A stretch of DNA of 64,000 nucleotides, taken from NCBI GenBank assembly GCA_937950325.1, contig CALFDJ010000040.1:4630-68629 (forward strand), in the 5' to 3' direction. The notes beneath the pieces are model-generated. The model had not been told where the DNA came from, made no database searches, and saw only the letters and a program-made list of their open reading frames with translations. This DNA comes from an uncultured Collinsella sp. Its GTDB lineage: Bacteria; Actinomycetota; Coriobacteriia; Coriobacteriales; Coriobacteriaceae. How positions within the stretch are numbered: the first letter of the stretch is position 1; the number at the start of each line of letters is the position of its first letter. Made by a program: the position numbers and the translations under genes. Below, one piece after another: positions 53,902 to 63,082 of the stretch.

Positions 53902-56241
53902 TCAGCGCGCCGTCTTGGGCTTAAAGGATTTCAGGCGCAGTGCATTGGACACGACGCAGACACTCGACAGACTCATGGCCGCGGCGCCAAACATCGGCGA
54001 GAGCTGCCATCCGGTGAGCGGGAAGAACACGCCCGCCGCCAGCGGAATGCCGATGCCGTTGTAGAACAGTGCCCAGAACAGGTCCTGTTTGATGTTGCGG
54101 ATCGTGGCGCGCGAAAGCTCGATGGCGCGGGCGACGTCCATGAGGTCGCTGCGTATGAGTACCACGTCGGCACCCTCCTTGGCGATGTCTGCGCCGGTGC
54201 CGATGGCAAGGCCCACGTCGGCGCGCGCCAGGGCGGGGGAGTCATTGATACCGTCGCCCACCATGGCGACCTTGCTGCCCGCATCCTGCAGCTCGCGTAC
54301 GTGGTGCTCCTTGTCGGCGGGGAGGACGTCGGCGATGACCTGTTCGCTGCTCAGCCCCACGCGGCGGGCGATTGCTTCGGCGGTGACTCGGTTGTCGCCG
54401 GTGAGCATGCGCACGTCGACGCCAAGCGAGCGCAGTGCGGCGATGGCTCCGGCACTCGTCTCCTTGACCTCGTCAGCCACGGCAATGGTGCCGGCAAGCT
54501 TGCCGTTCTTGGCAAAGAACAGCGGCGTCTTGCCCTCGGCGGCAAATTGCTCGGCAAGACCCGCGGGCACGGTAACGCCCAACTCGTTCATCAGGCGCAC
54601 GTTGCCGGCGGCAATGGCGTTTTGCCCCTCGCGCGCCGTAACGCCTCGCCCGGGCACGGCGGCAAAGTCCTCGACGGCGCGCGCGACAATCCCTCGCGTC
54701 TCGCACTCGGCCATAATCGCCTCGGCCAGCGGGTGTTCGCTTGAGCGCTCCAGCGCGGCGGCCAGCTTGAGTAGCGCCTTTTCGCTCATGGCGGGCGATC
54801 CGTCGGCGCGCGTGGCTACCACGATATCGGTCACGGCAGGCTTGCCGCGAGTGACCGTTCCCGTCTTATCGAGCACCACGGTGCCCACGCTGCGCAGATT
54901 CTCCAGCGCCTCGGCGCTCTTAAAGAGAATGCCCATCTCGGCGCCCTTGCCGGTGCCGACCATAATGGCGACGGGCGTGGCCAGGCCCAGCGCGCACGGG
55001 CAGCTGATCACCAGCACGGCCACGGCGGAGGTGAGCGCCTCGTTTATGCTGCCGGTCAGTGCCATCCACGCCGCAAAGGTCACGGCCGAGATCACGAACA
55101 CCACGGGCACGAACACACCGGCGACCTTGTCGGCCATGCGGGCGATGGGCGCCTTGGTGGCGTTGGCGTCCTCGACGAGCTGGATAATCTTGGCGAGCGA
55201 CGTGTCGGCACCCACACGCGTGGCGCGGAAGGTAAACGAGCCCGTGCGGTTGACCGTGGCCGCATTGACAGTGTCGCCGGCGGTCTTCTCCACGGGAATG
55301 GATTCGCCGGTGAGCGCGCTTTCGTCCACGGCCGAGCTGCCCTCGAGCACCACGCCGTCAACGGGGATGGACTCGCCGGGGCGCACACGCAGCACCTGGC
55401 CGGGCAGAATGGCATCGACGTCGACGGTGGCCTCGGTGCCGTCCTCTGCCACGACGGTCGCGGTCTTGGGCGCTAGGTCGATGAGCGCCTCGATGGCGCC
55501 GCCGGTCTTGGACTTGCTGCGCGTCTCGAGGTATTTGCCTACGGTGACGAGCGACAGGATGGTGCCGGCGCTCTCAAAATACAGATTGTCCATGCCCGTC
55601 ATCATGGCCTCGTGGACCTGACCCGCGGCTAGCTGGTCGGCCATGATAAACATGGCGTAGAGCGACCAGGCGATGGAGGCGGTGGCGCCCACGGCAATAA
55701 GGGCGTCCATGGTAGGCGCGCCGTGCGCGAGTGATTTAAACCCGTTGATAAAGTACGCGTCGTTGACGTAGACGATGGGAATGAGCAAGACGAGCTCGGT
55801 GAGCGCGAGCGTCATGCTGTGGGTGTGGTCGGTGAAGATGCCGGGCAGCGGCCAGCCGAGCATGTGCCCCATGCCTATGTAGAACAGTGGGATGAGGAAT
55901 ACGATCGAGACGATGAGGCGGGTGCGCATGGCAGAGGCGGCGGCCTCCAGCTTTTTGGTGGGCGACTCCATATGGGCGGCGCCGGACCTGGCTTGCGCAC
56001 TTCCGCTTTGGACAGCGTCGGTGCCCGTGCTGATGGGCGAGGCCGAGTAGCCCGCGCGGTCGACAGCGGTGCAGATGTCGTCGGGGGAGACCTGCGCAGG
56101 GTCGTAGTCCACCAGCATAGAGCCGGCGAGCAGATTGACCGCGACGCTTTGGACGCCGTCGAGCTTGCTCACGGCACGGTCCACGTGCGCCTGGCAGGCG
56201 GCGCATGTCATGCCGCCCACGTCGAACTTATCTTGAGCCAT
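53902..56241 (-). CDS. copA: Copper-exporting P-type ATPase
   Basis: A 779-aa P1B-1 ATPase that pumps Cu(I) out of the cell. One N-terminal metal domain has C13 and C16 (GGMTCAACQAH). A linker of about 30 residues leads to eight transmembrane segments. The membrane motif CPC (VISCPCALGLATPVAIM), the phosphorylation site DKTGTVTRG, the HP motif SSEHPLAE and the hinge MVGDGINDSPALARADVG are all present. ATG 56241 has AAAGGAG. It is first in the copA-copZ-csoR group, with the operator just upstream. Confidence 0.96.
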   Translation of the reverse strand: MAQDKFDVGGMTCAACQAHVDRAVSKLDGVQSVAVNLLAGSMLVDYDPAQVSPDDICTAVDRAGYSASPISTGTDAVQSGSAQARSGAAHMESPTKKLEAAASAMRTRLIVSIVFLIPLFYIGMGHMLGWPLPGIFTDHTHSMTLALTELVLLIPIVYVNDAYFINGFKSLAHGAPTMDALIAVGATASIAWSLYAMFIMADQLAAGQVHEAMMTGMDNLYFESAGTILSLVTVGKYLETRSKSKTGGAIEALIDLAPKTATVVAEDGTEATVDVDAILPGQVLRVRPGESIPVDGVVLEGSSAVDESALTGESIPVEKTAGDTVNAATVNRTGSFTFRATRVGADTSLAKIIQLVEDANATKAPIARMADKVAGVFVPVVFVISAVTFAAWMALTGSINEALTSAVAVLVISCPCALGLATPVAIMVGTGKGAEMGILFKSAEALENLRSVGTVVLDKTGTVTRGKPAVTDIVVATRADGSPAMSEKALLKLAAALERSSEHPLAEAIMAECETRGIVARAVEDFAAVPGRGVTAREGQNAIAAGNVRLMNELGVTVPAGLAEQFAAEGKTPLFFAKNGKLAGTIAVADEVKETSAGAIAALRSLGVDVRMLTGDNRVTAEAIARRVGLSSEQVIADVLPADKEHHVRELQDAGSKVAMVGDGINDSPALARADVGLAIGTGADIAKEGADVVLIRSDLMDVARAIELSRATIRNIKQDLFWALFYNGIGIPLAAGVFFPLTGWQLSPMFGAAAMSLSSVCVVSNALRLKSFKPKTAR

Positions 56242-56299
56242 GGCTTCTCCTTTCTGTAGTTCGGTGTTGGAATTGTTAACCTGCCGATACTATACACCC

Positions 56300-56316
56300 A
56301 TACCCCCTGGGGGTGT
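56300..56316. promoter_or_regulatory. CsoR-type operator upstream of copA
   Basis: ATACCCCCTGGGGGTGT is a near-perfect palindrome of the ATACCCC-GGGGTAT type bound by CsoR. It lies about 60 bases before the copA start, over the probable promoter. Confidence 0.85.
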
Positions 56317-56392
56317 CCAGTACAGAAAGAAATGTATGACATTTCGTTACAGATGAGGGTGGTTGGTTGGCCGATGGACCGTCCCAACCAAT

Positions 56393-56452
56393 CATCTCAA
56401 TCTGTAACAACTAGCAGGGAAAATGACCTCTAACAGTTACAGATCGAGACAA
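56393..56452. repeat. Family C palindrome, copy C8
   Basis: CATCTCAATCTGTAACA and GTTACAGATCGAGACAAT around a 25-base loop. A solitary half-element GTTACAGATGAG is 35 bases away (56346-56357). Confidence 0.85.
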
Positions 56453-56492
56453 TTGCCGGGGAGGGGTCCCGTCATGGCAAGACGCCCGCCGC

Positions 56493-58577
56493 CTAGATAC
56501 AGAACCCGGGAATCACGCAGGTTCGCTTGTTTGGCTTTTCCGCAGGGGTGGCGTACATAAAGACGTCGCCGTCGTGACCCACACGGTTTATGTAGAGCGT
56601 GCCTTCGGTCTTCGATGAGTCGGGGCTCACCGTGCGCTCCCACCAGCAGGTGTCCTTGCCCTTCCACTGGCGGACCATCGTCTCGTTCGTGGAATACGGG
56701 CTCACCTTGAGCTCGCGGAAGAGCTGATACTCCTTGCCCTCGCCGTTGTAGATGTCTGCCAGGTAGTGATAGTCCTCGGCAAACGAATCGGGCGGCTGCA
56801 CACCGCACAGTTCGACCATGGCGGGCAGCCAAAGGGTCGCGGGCAACTCGCTCAGACACGCCGCGCTGTTGGCAGCGCCCACATTGTTCGAGACCTTCTT
56901 GACACCTTTAATGAGCGCGCGTAGCTCATTGGGCAGCAGCTTAAGGCCGTCGCCGTCGAGCCATTCTCGCAGCTCGCAATCTGCCCAGCCGGCGCTCGGC
57001 GGTTCAGCCGCAGCGTTGCGCTCGGCAATACCCGCATCGAACAAAAACGTCAGTCCGGCCTTGCCCGTCCCGTCCAGAAGTTCATCGTGGCGGATGCCCA
57101 CAAGCTGCGCGCCAACCTGCAGCCCGTTGGTGAGCGTGACGCGCTTGGTACACGGATAGGGGATATGCCCATCGGCATCGAGCAGATGATAGCGCCTGGC
57201 AATCTCGCGTGCCTCGCTACGGGTCTCGGTGGCCTTAATCTTGAGCGAAATCTCCTGCAGCTGATCCCAGGTGTAGTCGTCAAGCGTACCGTGGATGCCG
57301 TCAAGGTAGTCGGGGATGCCAAAGCCATGGGTTGCCGCCCCGATAACGCTGAGCCCCGCAACGGCTGCGATAGCGCCGCCGATAATAAAGCGGCGGCGGG
57401 TCATGGCATCGTGGCGGGCCTGATTCAGGATCTCTCGTGCGCGCTCGCCGGCGACGTCGACCTTAAGGTGCGTGCCAGAATCGATATCAATCGCGGCCTC
57501 GTCTCCTGTGCCTTCGCGGCCCTCGGATTCGGCATCAGTGAGGTATGCCGAGAGCACCTCGAGCATCTGCTGCTCGGTAGGGCGATCGCACTGCTCGACT
57601 GAGAGACCCTTCATGATGATTTGGACGAGCGCTTCATCGCTCTCGCAGCGCGGCTCGAGCGGTGCCGGCTTGGTCTTGGTCTTTACGAGATAGAACGAGC
57701 CGGTTGCAGCGGCGTCCGTCGACTCAAAGTCAAACGGCTTGCGACCGCTGTAGAGCTGGTACAGAATGCTCGAAAGCGCATAGACGTCGACCGCGGGCGA
57801 GCGGCGAAGGGCCGCGATGCCTTCGATATCCTGCGTGAGCATCTCGGGCGCGGCGTATGCGGGTGTGGCAAAGCGCCAGATGTCGGCGCGCCGGGTGATC
57901 GTGTCGTCGCCGAGAGCCATGGTCGCGGAGCCCATGTCGATGAGGCAGGGGTCAAAGGAACAATCGGCAATCTGCTGCTCGAGCGTTCGGCTGGAGGTGC
58001 GGAACATGATATTGGCAGGCGACAGGTCGCGATGGATGACCGGATTCACGAGGCCTTGGGTCATCAAGAGCGCACGAAGCACGGCGTTTCCGACGGCGGC
58101 GACCATCTGGGTGGTCAGCCCGCCCGAGGCGTCGTGCGGAAGCAGGGGCAGCGCCTGCTTGAGTGAGGTGCCCTCGACCCACTCCATGAGGATGAGCGGG
58201 TCATCCTCACACGAGCCGTAGCCATAGACGCGCGGAAATCCGCGCAGGTGCGAGACAGTGCACAAGTGACGGTACTCTTCGAACAGCGCGGCGGTGTTGG
58301 CCAGGTGCGCGGCCGATTGCTCGGCGGAGCGGTCGGGGGCTTGGCCGGAAAGGATGGCGTTGTCCTTGAGTAGCTTGACGGCAAAGACCTCGCCGCTCGT
58401 GTTGGTCGCGCGCAGCACGTGCCCGATGTTGCCGTTGTTGCGGTGGGCCGTTTGGAGAATAAGCGTCATAAACCGACGCTTGGCATCGTCCTCGGCGCTG
58501 GGGTCGACTGCTACGGCGGTATCGAACGTGTCAAGACGGATGAGTTTGTCGCCATAGGCGCTATCGGTAGTATCCAT
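56493..58577 (-). CDS. Ser/Thr protein kinase-like membrane protein with C-terminal sensor-like domain
   Basis: A 694-aa protein. Residues about 35-345 are a kinase domain: VAIK-like lysine K68 (EVFAVKLLK), catalytic loop H182-R-D-L-S-P-A-N189, and DMG (214-216) where DFG is usual; PAYAAPEML replaces APE. The ATP loop is not a clear GxGxxG. One membrane segment follows (about 397-416, FIIGGAIAAVAGLSVIGAA). The extracellular part has the shape of DUF6273-like domains (WADCELREWLDGDG; CWWERTVSPDSSKTEGTLYI), which may bind ligands. AAAGGA precedes ATG 58577. The FHA gene is upstream on the same strand. Confidence 0.8.
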   Translation of the reverse strand: MDTTDSAYGDKLIRLDTFDTAVAVDPSAEDDAKRRFMTLILQTAHRNNGNIGHVLRATNTSGEVFAVKLLKDNAILSGQAPDRSAEQSAAHLANTAALFEEYRHLCTVSHLRGFPRVYGYGSCEDDPLILMEWVEGTSLKQALPLLPHDASGGLTTQMVAAVGNAVLRALLMTQGLVNPVIHRDLSPANIMFRTSSRTLEQQIADCSFDPCLIDMGSATMALGDDTITRRADIWRFATPAYAAPEMLTQDIEGIAALRRSPAVDVYALSSILYQLYSGRKPFDFESTDAAATGSFYLVKTKTKPAPLEPRCESDEALVQIIMKGLSVEQCDRPTEQQMLEVLSAYLTDAESEGREGTGDEAAIDIDSGTHLKVDVAGERAREILNQARHDAMTRRRFIIGGAIAAVAGLSVIGAATHGFGIPDYLDGIHGTLDDYTWDQLQEISLKIKATETRSEAREIARRYHLLDADGHIPYPCTKRVTLTNGLQVGAQLVGIRHDELLDGTGKAGLTFLFDAGIAERNAAAEPPSAGWADCELREWLDGDGLKLLPNELRALIKGVKKVSNNVGAANSAACLSELPATLWLPAMVELCGVQPPDSFAEDYHYLADIYNGEGKEYQLFRELKVSPYSTNETMVRQWKGKDTCWWERTVSPDSSKTEGTLYINRVGHDGDVFMYATPAEKPNKRTCVIPGFCI

Positions 58578-58609
58578 GGCGTTCCTTTGTCTAGCATGGG
58601 TTGCCGCGC

Positions 58610-58670
58610 GTATACGTGGGCAGTGTGGATATCGGTAAAGTACCATGATAGCCGCACTGCCCACGTATAC
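58610..58670. repeat. 16-bp perfect inverted repeat between FHA and kinase genes
   Basis: GTATACGTGGGCAGTG (58610-58625) and its exact complement (58655-58670), extended by GG/CC after one wobble. It lies just before the kinase start, at the place of an operator or a structured leader. Confidence 0.75.
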
Positions 58671-58714
58671 CGCTGGGTATTGTCGTTTACGACGCAGAAG
58701 ATAGAAGACGAAAG

Positions 58715-58747
58715 ACGGACGGCGACCGTCTTCCGATCGCCGTCCGT
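58715..58747 (-). terminator. Terminator after the FHA gene
   Basis: ACGGACGGCGA/TCGCCGTCCGT (11 bp) followed on the minus strand by TCTTTCGTCTTC. It may separate FHA and kinase transcripts. Confidence 0.65.
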
Positions 58748-58748
58748 G

Positions 58749-59711
58749 CTAGTCCACAATGACAAGGAATGTCGTGTAGAGACCCAGATGGAGCCTGTCG
58801 CTGTTGGCGATTTCCACGGGGGGATAGACTTTGCCGGGCTCGCGTTGGTCGCGCGGCGGCTCAATCACAATATCGCCGTCGCCCGCGCCCGATTCGAGCA
58901 CTGTGCCGTTGGTCGATCCAAGGCCCTGGGCGTACCAGTGCTCACCCTCGAGCCAAATGCGAAGATGCTCGCGCGATGCGTCGGCGCCCACATCGGTGAT
59001 GCTGGGCGAGGTTTTGGGCAAAGAACCAATCACGGTGCCGCGCGGATCGCGTGTGAGGGGATGGATTTGCATGTCGGCGCAGTTGTCGGCATGGGTTCTG
59101 AGCAGACCGAGATTGGGGGCGACGGTGCGCGGCTGTTCCAGGCTGCTCATAAAGCCACGTCCGACGGTAGTTTCGGTGGTGCCAAAGTGCCCGCCCGTCT
59201 TGCTGTCGCAAAAGCGCTCGACGGTGGCCACGCCCTGAACGGGATCGGCGAGCGCCCCCGTTGCCACAAAGAGCATAAGGTAAAGCGTGCTTTTCTCGCG
59301 CACGGCATTGCCGTCGAAGTTGTCGATGCGATTGAGGGCATTTGCATATAGGCGGCTGTCCAGCTTGTAGCTGGCGAGAGCCGACATCATTTCGTTGGCG
59401 GCCGGACCGCGATAGTGCTCGGCGATTGCCCGATAGGCGGACTCGCCGCCGCCGAGCTTGCTGCAGATTGCCGAGGAAAGGTTGAGTGTGGTGACGGTAA
59501 AGTCGCTGTAGATGGAGGGTGCGCACTGGTCAGGCTTGCGATGGACGATGTAACGGGTGAGATACGAGCGGTTGGAAGAACATTTCTCGAGCAGGGTGCT
59601 GCCGAGATAAGAGTTTCCATTGATGAGCATTCGGGCGATCTCGAGATGTTTAAGACCGCCGAACGAGCGAATATCGTTATAGAGGACCGAGCAAGGCGTC
59701 TCTGCTGCCAC
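58749..59711 (-). CDS. FHA domain protein
   Basis: A 320-aa protein. The last 90 residues are a forkhead-associated domain, which binds phosphothreonine: GTVIGSLPKTSPSI, SREHLRIWLEG, and GLGSTNGTVLESG carry the G-R/S..H..N consensus. The first 220 residues are helical and not recognised (SYLGSTLLEKCSSNRSYLTR; GGGESAYRAIAEHYRGPAAN). The GTG at 59711 has an AGGAGG site; longer frames lack one. Pairing with the kinase suggests that it reads phosphorylated Thr produced by it. Confidence 0.82.
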   Translation of the reverse strand: MAAETPCSVLYNDIRSFGGLKHLEIARMLINGNSYLGSTLLEKCSSNRSYLTRYIVHRKPDQCAPSIYSDFTVTTLNLSSAICSKLGGGESAYRAIAEHYRGPAANEMMSALASYKLDSRLYANALNRIDNFDGNAVREKSTLYLMLFVATGALADPVQGVATVERFCDSKTGGHFGTTETTVGRGFMSSLEQPRTVAPNLGLLRTHADNCADMQIHPLTRDPRGTVIGSLPKTSPSITDVGADASREHLRIWLEGEHWYAQGLGSTNGTVLESGAGDGDIVIEPPRDQREPGKVYPPVEIANSDRLHLGLYTTFLVIVD

Positions 59712-59888
59712 GGATACCTCCTTTGATTGCTTCCTAGCCAATATGGCGATAGGAATTAATGGCCCCGGTGGGCGACGTATTAAATGGCTGCACAATAAAT
59801 AGTGTAACCAAAGCAACATTATAGGCCACATGTTCGAAATTGCAGGAAGACTGAGAGATTTGGTTTGGACTGGACGGAAATCCCCCTC

Positions 59889-59947
59889 TGTCTTGATCCG
59901 TAACATTTGGACCCGATTTTGCCCTGCATCTGTTACAGATTGAGACA
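59889..59947. repeat. Family C palindrome, copy C9
   Basis: TGTCTTGATCCGTAACA and TGTTACAGATTGAGACA around a 25-base loop. Confidence 0.88.
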
Positions 59948-60217
59948 ATCAGCCAGGCCCGCCCCGTCCGCCTCGTCATCTGTGGTTTACGTGGGGGCAT
60001 GCGAAGCACGGGTATACTAACCGGCGGCGAATCTGCTCCATCGCTTAGAGCTGCTGCGTCTGGACGGCGCGTGATAGGGCTGCCAAAGCGATCGCCAGCG
60101 TGCTGAGCAACGTCCTCTCTGTGCGCACCCGTTTTTGTATGTATTAGCGCACTACCAAGCACGCCCGCGCGGCCGCATGCCGTGCCCATAACGCGTGCAG
60201 ATAAGGAACAACGACAT
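59948..60217 (+). promoter_or_regulatory. Promoter region and long leader of the DEAD-box gene
   Basis: A TATACT -10 box is at 60013-60018, without a clear -35. Transcription from about 60025 would give a leader near 190 bases with several short hairpins. Long leaders are common for cold-induced helicase mRNAs. No gene is seen in the 506-base gap 59712-60217. Confidence 0.4.
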
Positions 60218-62461
60218 ATGCGTAATTCTGTATCCGACGTCACGGACGCCGAGATTCTGGACGAGACCCGCGAGGCCATGACCCAGGCTGCCTTCGATGC
60301 CGCCGATGAGGCCAATGCTGCCCAGGCCGTCGAGTCCGCTACCGAGAGCCTGCCCGCCTTTGACGAGCTGGGGCTTTCCGACGAGATGCTTCGTGCTATC
60401 GAGAGCCTGGGCTACACGGCGCCGACGCCCGTGCAGGCCGGCTCGATCCCCGTGGTGCTCGAGGGCCGCGACCTGCTTGCCGCCGCCCAGACCGGCACCG
60501 GCAAGACGGCCGCCTTTTTGCTGCCGACCATGAACAATCTGGAGCACATCGCTCCGCCCAAGCCCGTGCGTGAGCGCGGCGGCCGCAACCGTCGTCGCGG
60601 CGCCAAGAAGCCCGAGGGCAACGGCCGTGGCCCCGTGATGCTCGTCATTACCCCCACGCGCGAGCTTGCCCAGCAGATTGACGAGGTTGCGAGTAAGATC
60701 GCCGACGTCACCGGCCATGTCGCCGTGACCGTCGTGGGCGGCGTGAGCTACAAGCCGCAGACCGCGGCACTCAAGTACGGCTGCGATATCCTGGTCGCCA
60801 CGCCGGGCCGTTTGGTCGACCTGATCGAGCAGGGCGCCTGCCACCTGAACGAGGTCAAGGTGCTGGTACTCGACGAGGCCGATCGCATGCTCGACATGGG
60901 CTTTTTGCCCGCCGTCCGCCGCATTGTGCGCGAGACGCCGGCCGAGCGTCAGACGCTGCTGTTCTCGGCGACCCTCGACGAGGAGGCCGTGGGCGAGATC
61001 ACCGACCTGGTGAGCGACCCGGCCCGCGTGGAGATCGCGCCCGCCACGTCGACTGCCGACACCGTCGACCAGTTTGTGTTCCCGGTGTCCATCGAGGCCA
61101 AGAACAACCTGTTGCCCGAGTTTCTCAAGAAGGAGGGCCCGGAGCGCACCATCGTCTTTATGCGCACCAAGCACCGCGCCGACAGTTGCTGCCGTCGTCT
61201 GGAGCGTAAGGGCATCAAGGCTGCCGCGATTCACGGCAACCGCAGCCAGGCGCAGCGCGAGCGTGCGCTTTCTGCCTTCCGCGACGGCACCGTCGACGTG
61301 CTGGTGGCAACCGATGTTCTCGCCCGCGGCATCGACATTAGCGACGTGCGCTACGTCGTGAACTTTGACGTGCCGGCCGAGCCGACCGACTACATCCACC
61401 GCATTGGCCGCACGGGCCGCGCCGGCGAGCTGGGCTGGGCCATTACGTTTGTGACCGAGCAAGACGTCGACGAGTTCTACGAGATCGAGAAGCTCATGGA
61501 CAAGACCGCCGACATCTACGAGGCCGGCGACCTGCACGTGGGTCCCAACCCGCCCGCGGTTGACCCCGAGCGCGACCCTGCGGCCTTTAAGGTGAAGAAG
61601 AAGACCAAGCGCGGCAAGTCCAAGAGCAAGAAGAAGCTTGAGCAGGCGCGTCGCGACGGCAAGCGCAACGGCGACGATTACGGCGATGTTGCCGGTCGTT
61701 CCAACCGCGGTCGCGACGAGCGCCGCGGCGACGGCGAGCGTCCGAGCCGTCCCAAGCGCGGCGGCAAGACCCGCGTGCGCGAGGGCGTTCAGGCTCGCGT
61801 GGACGAGGCTGTGGAGAGCGTGGCCCGCGAGGTGGCTGCCGAGGAGCGCGGCAGTGCTGTCGAGCAGGCCCCGCGTGGCAACCGTGCCGAGCGTCGTGCC
61901 AAGCAGTTCCAGGGCGAGGCACATCGCCGCCGCCGCGAGGACGAGGATCGCGGTGGCCGTCGTCGTGTCGAGCGCGAGGACGAGGGCCGCGGTTCGCGCG
62001 GTGGCAAGCGCGGTTCGGGCGACCGCCGTCGTTCCGGTCGTGATGACGAGCGCGGCGGCCGTGACGAGCGTCGCGGCGGCGAGGGTCGTGGTGAGCGTGC
62101 TGCCCGTGGCGGTGAGTCCCGTGGCGGCAAGCGCTTTGAAGAGCGCGGTAGCCGCGGCGGCGAGCGTCGCGAGGGTGCTCGCGGCAATGGCGGCCGCGGC
62201 GGCGCTGGTCGTTCTAACGAGTTGCGCGACCGTCGTGATCCGCGTGCCAGCCGCGATCGTCGCGATGACTGGCGCAACTACGACGATACCCGCGAAGAGC
62301 GTCGCGGCGGCTACCGTGGTGGTCGCGGCGGCAACCAGGCCGGTTCCCGTGGCGGCCGCGCCGGCGGTCGCGATAACCGCGGCAGCTATGGCAACAGCCG
62401 TGGCGGCAAGCGTGGTAGCAGCTCCCGTCGTCCCGGTGACGGCGGCGGCAAGCGCAAGTAA
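60218..62461 (+). CDS. DEAD-box RNA helicase with RG-rich tail
   Basis: A 747-aa ATP-dependent RNA helicase. Motifs in order are Q (YTAPTPVQAGSIPVVLEG), I (AQTGTGKT), Ia (TPTRELAQQ), II (DEAD in VLVLDEADRML), III (SAT), V (TDVLARGID) and VI (HRIGRTGRAG). From about residue 455 the tail is Lys-rich, then over 200 residues of Arg, Gly, Asp and Glu with many RGG and RRG units, which would bind RNA and favour phase separation. Start ATG 60218 is preferred; AAGGA is ten bases before it. It is similar to the DeaD/CshA group that acts in ribosome assembly and mRNA decay. Confidence 0.92.
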   Translation: MRNSVSDVTDAEILDETREAMTQAAFDAADEANAAQAVESATESLPAFDELGLSDEMLRAIESLGYTAPTPVQAGSIPVVLEGRDLLAAAQTGTGKTAAFLLPTMNNLEHIAPPKPVRERGGRNRRRGAKKPEGNGRGPVMLVITPTRELAQQIDEVASKIADVTGHVAVTVVGGVSYKPQTAALKYGCDILVATPGRLVDLIEQGACHLNEVKVLVLDEADRMLDMGFLPAVRRIVRETPAERQTLLFSATLDEEAVGEITDLVSDPARVEIAPATSTADTVDQFVFPVSIEAKNNLLPEFLKKEGPERTIVFMRTKHRADSCCRRLERKGIKAAAIHGNRSQAQRERALSAFRDGTVDVLVATDVLARGIDISDVRYVVNFDVPAEPTDYIHRIGRTGRAGELGWAITFVTEQDVDEFYEIEKLMDKTADIYEAGDLHVGPNPPAVDPERDPAAFKVKKKTKRGKSKSKKKLEQARRDGKRNGDDYGDVAGRSNRGRDERRGDGERPSRPKRGGKTRVREGVQARVDEAVESVAREVAAEERGSAVEQAPRGNRAERRAKQFQGEAHRRRREDEDRGGRRRVEREDEGRGSRGGKRGSGDRRRSGRDDERGGRDERRGGEGRGERAARGGESRGGKRFEERGSRGGERREGARGNGGRGGAGRSNELRDRRDPRASRDRRDDWRNYDDTREERRGGYRGGRGGNQAGSRGGRAGGRDNRGSYGNSRGGKRGSSSRRPGDGGGKRK

Positions 62462-62493
62462 CATACGCATCGCCCGCTAGAGCGAGGTGAACC

Positions 62494-62529
62494 AAGGGTC
62501 CCGAGCAACTACGCTCGGGGCCCTTTTTG
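62494..62529 (+). terminator. Terminator after the helicase gene
   Basis: AAGGG-T-CCCGAGC-AACTAC-GCTCGGG-G-CCCTT followed by TTT. Confidence 0.88.
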
Positions 62530-62636
62530 TTTGCCGTATCCGATCGCTAGTTCAAATGTGATTTCCTCGGGAATGCATCTAGAGGATGCCGTGGACCTGT
62601 TTCCTGCCATGCGGCAATGGGTCCCATGGGGTGCGC

Positions 62637-62871
62637 CGTGCATTTTTTGGAGTATTCTGCAGTTCGAGTTGTCTGCATATGATTCGACGTCGCCAACGGT
62701 GGCCTTCGGATATCCCTAGCGAGCGTTCCGAGTCAGATTTCGCCGTTTTCCGGAGCAGGGGCGCATCATTCTCGCCATGTCGGGACTTAAAATGATACGG
62801 CGCCCTACAGTTTTGCCCACCCGCGGCGGTGCTGGCGTGGTTACGTTGCAGAATACTCCGTTTTTTGCACG
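62637..62871. repeat. 235-bp element with 25-bp terminal inverted repeats
   Basis: Left end CGTGCA-T6-GGAGTATTCTGCA and right end its complement except that the A/T tract and one base differ (62637-62661, 62847-62871). An inner hairpin GGCGCATCATT...AATGATACGGCGCC (about 62761-62803) is present. No gene lies within, so it looks like a MITE or a structured RNA. The gap 62462-63082 also holds the helicase terminator and presumably the promoter of the next gene near 62990-63030. Confidence 0.7.
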
Positions 62872-63082
62872 GGCTAGGATGGGGTACCTCGGGAGAACAC
62901 AGCGGTATCCCGTAAATATATACAATCTGTACCGTAATTTATACAAAACGAAGAGGCAGACAGTGTAGGGTGGGTGCATTGGGGTACTTGGTGCATCAAA
63001 ACGGGGACCCCCACGTGCCGTATACTCTGGCTGGATGTGAAAGCGGCTTGACGCGTTGCCAGGCGTAGGGGAGGGTGCCTCG

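Noticed and set aside
60152..62470. A 772-codon Ala/Thr/Val-rich frame opposite the DEAD-box gene
   Set aside because: The low-complexity pattern simply mirrors the RG-rich tail of the helicase.
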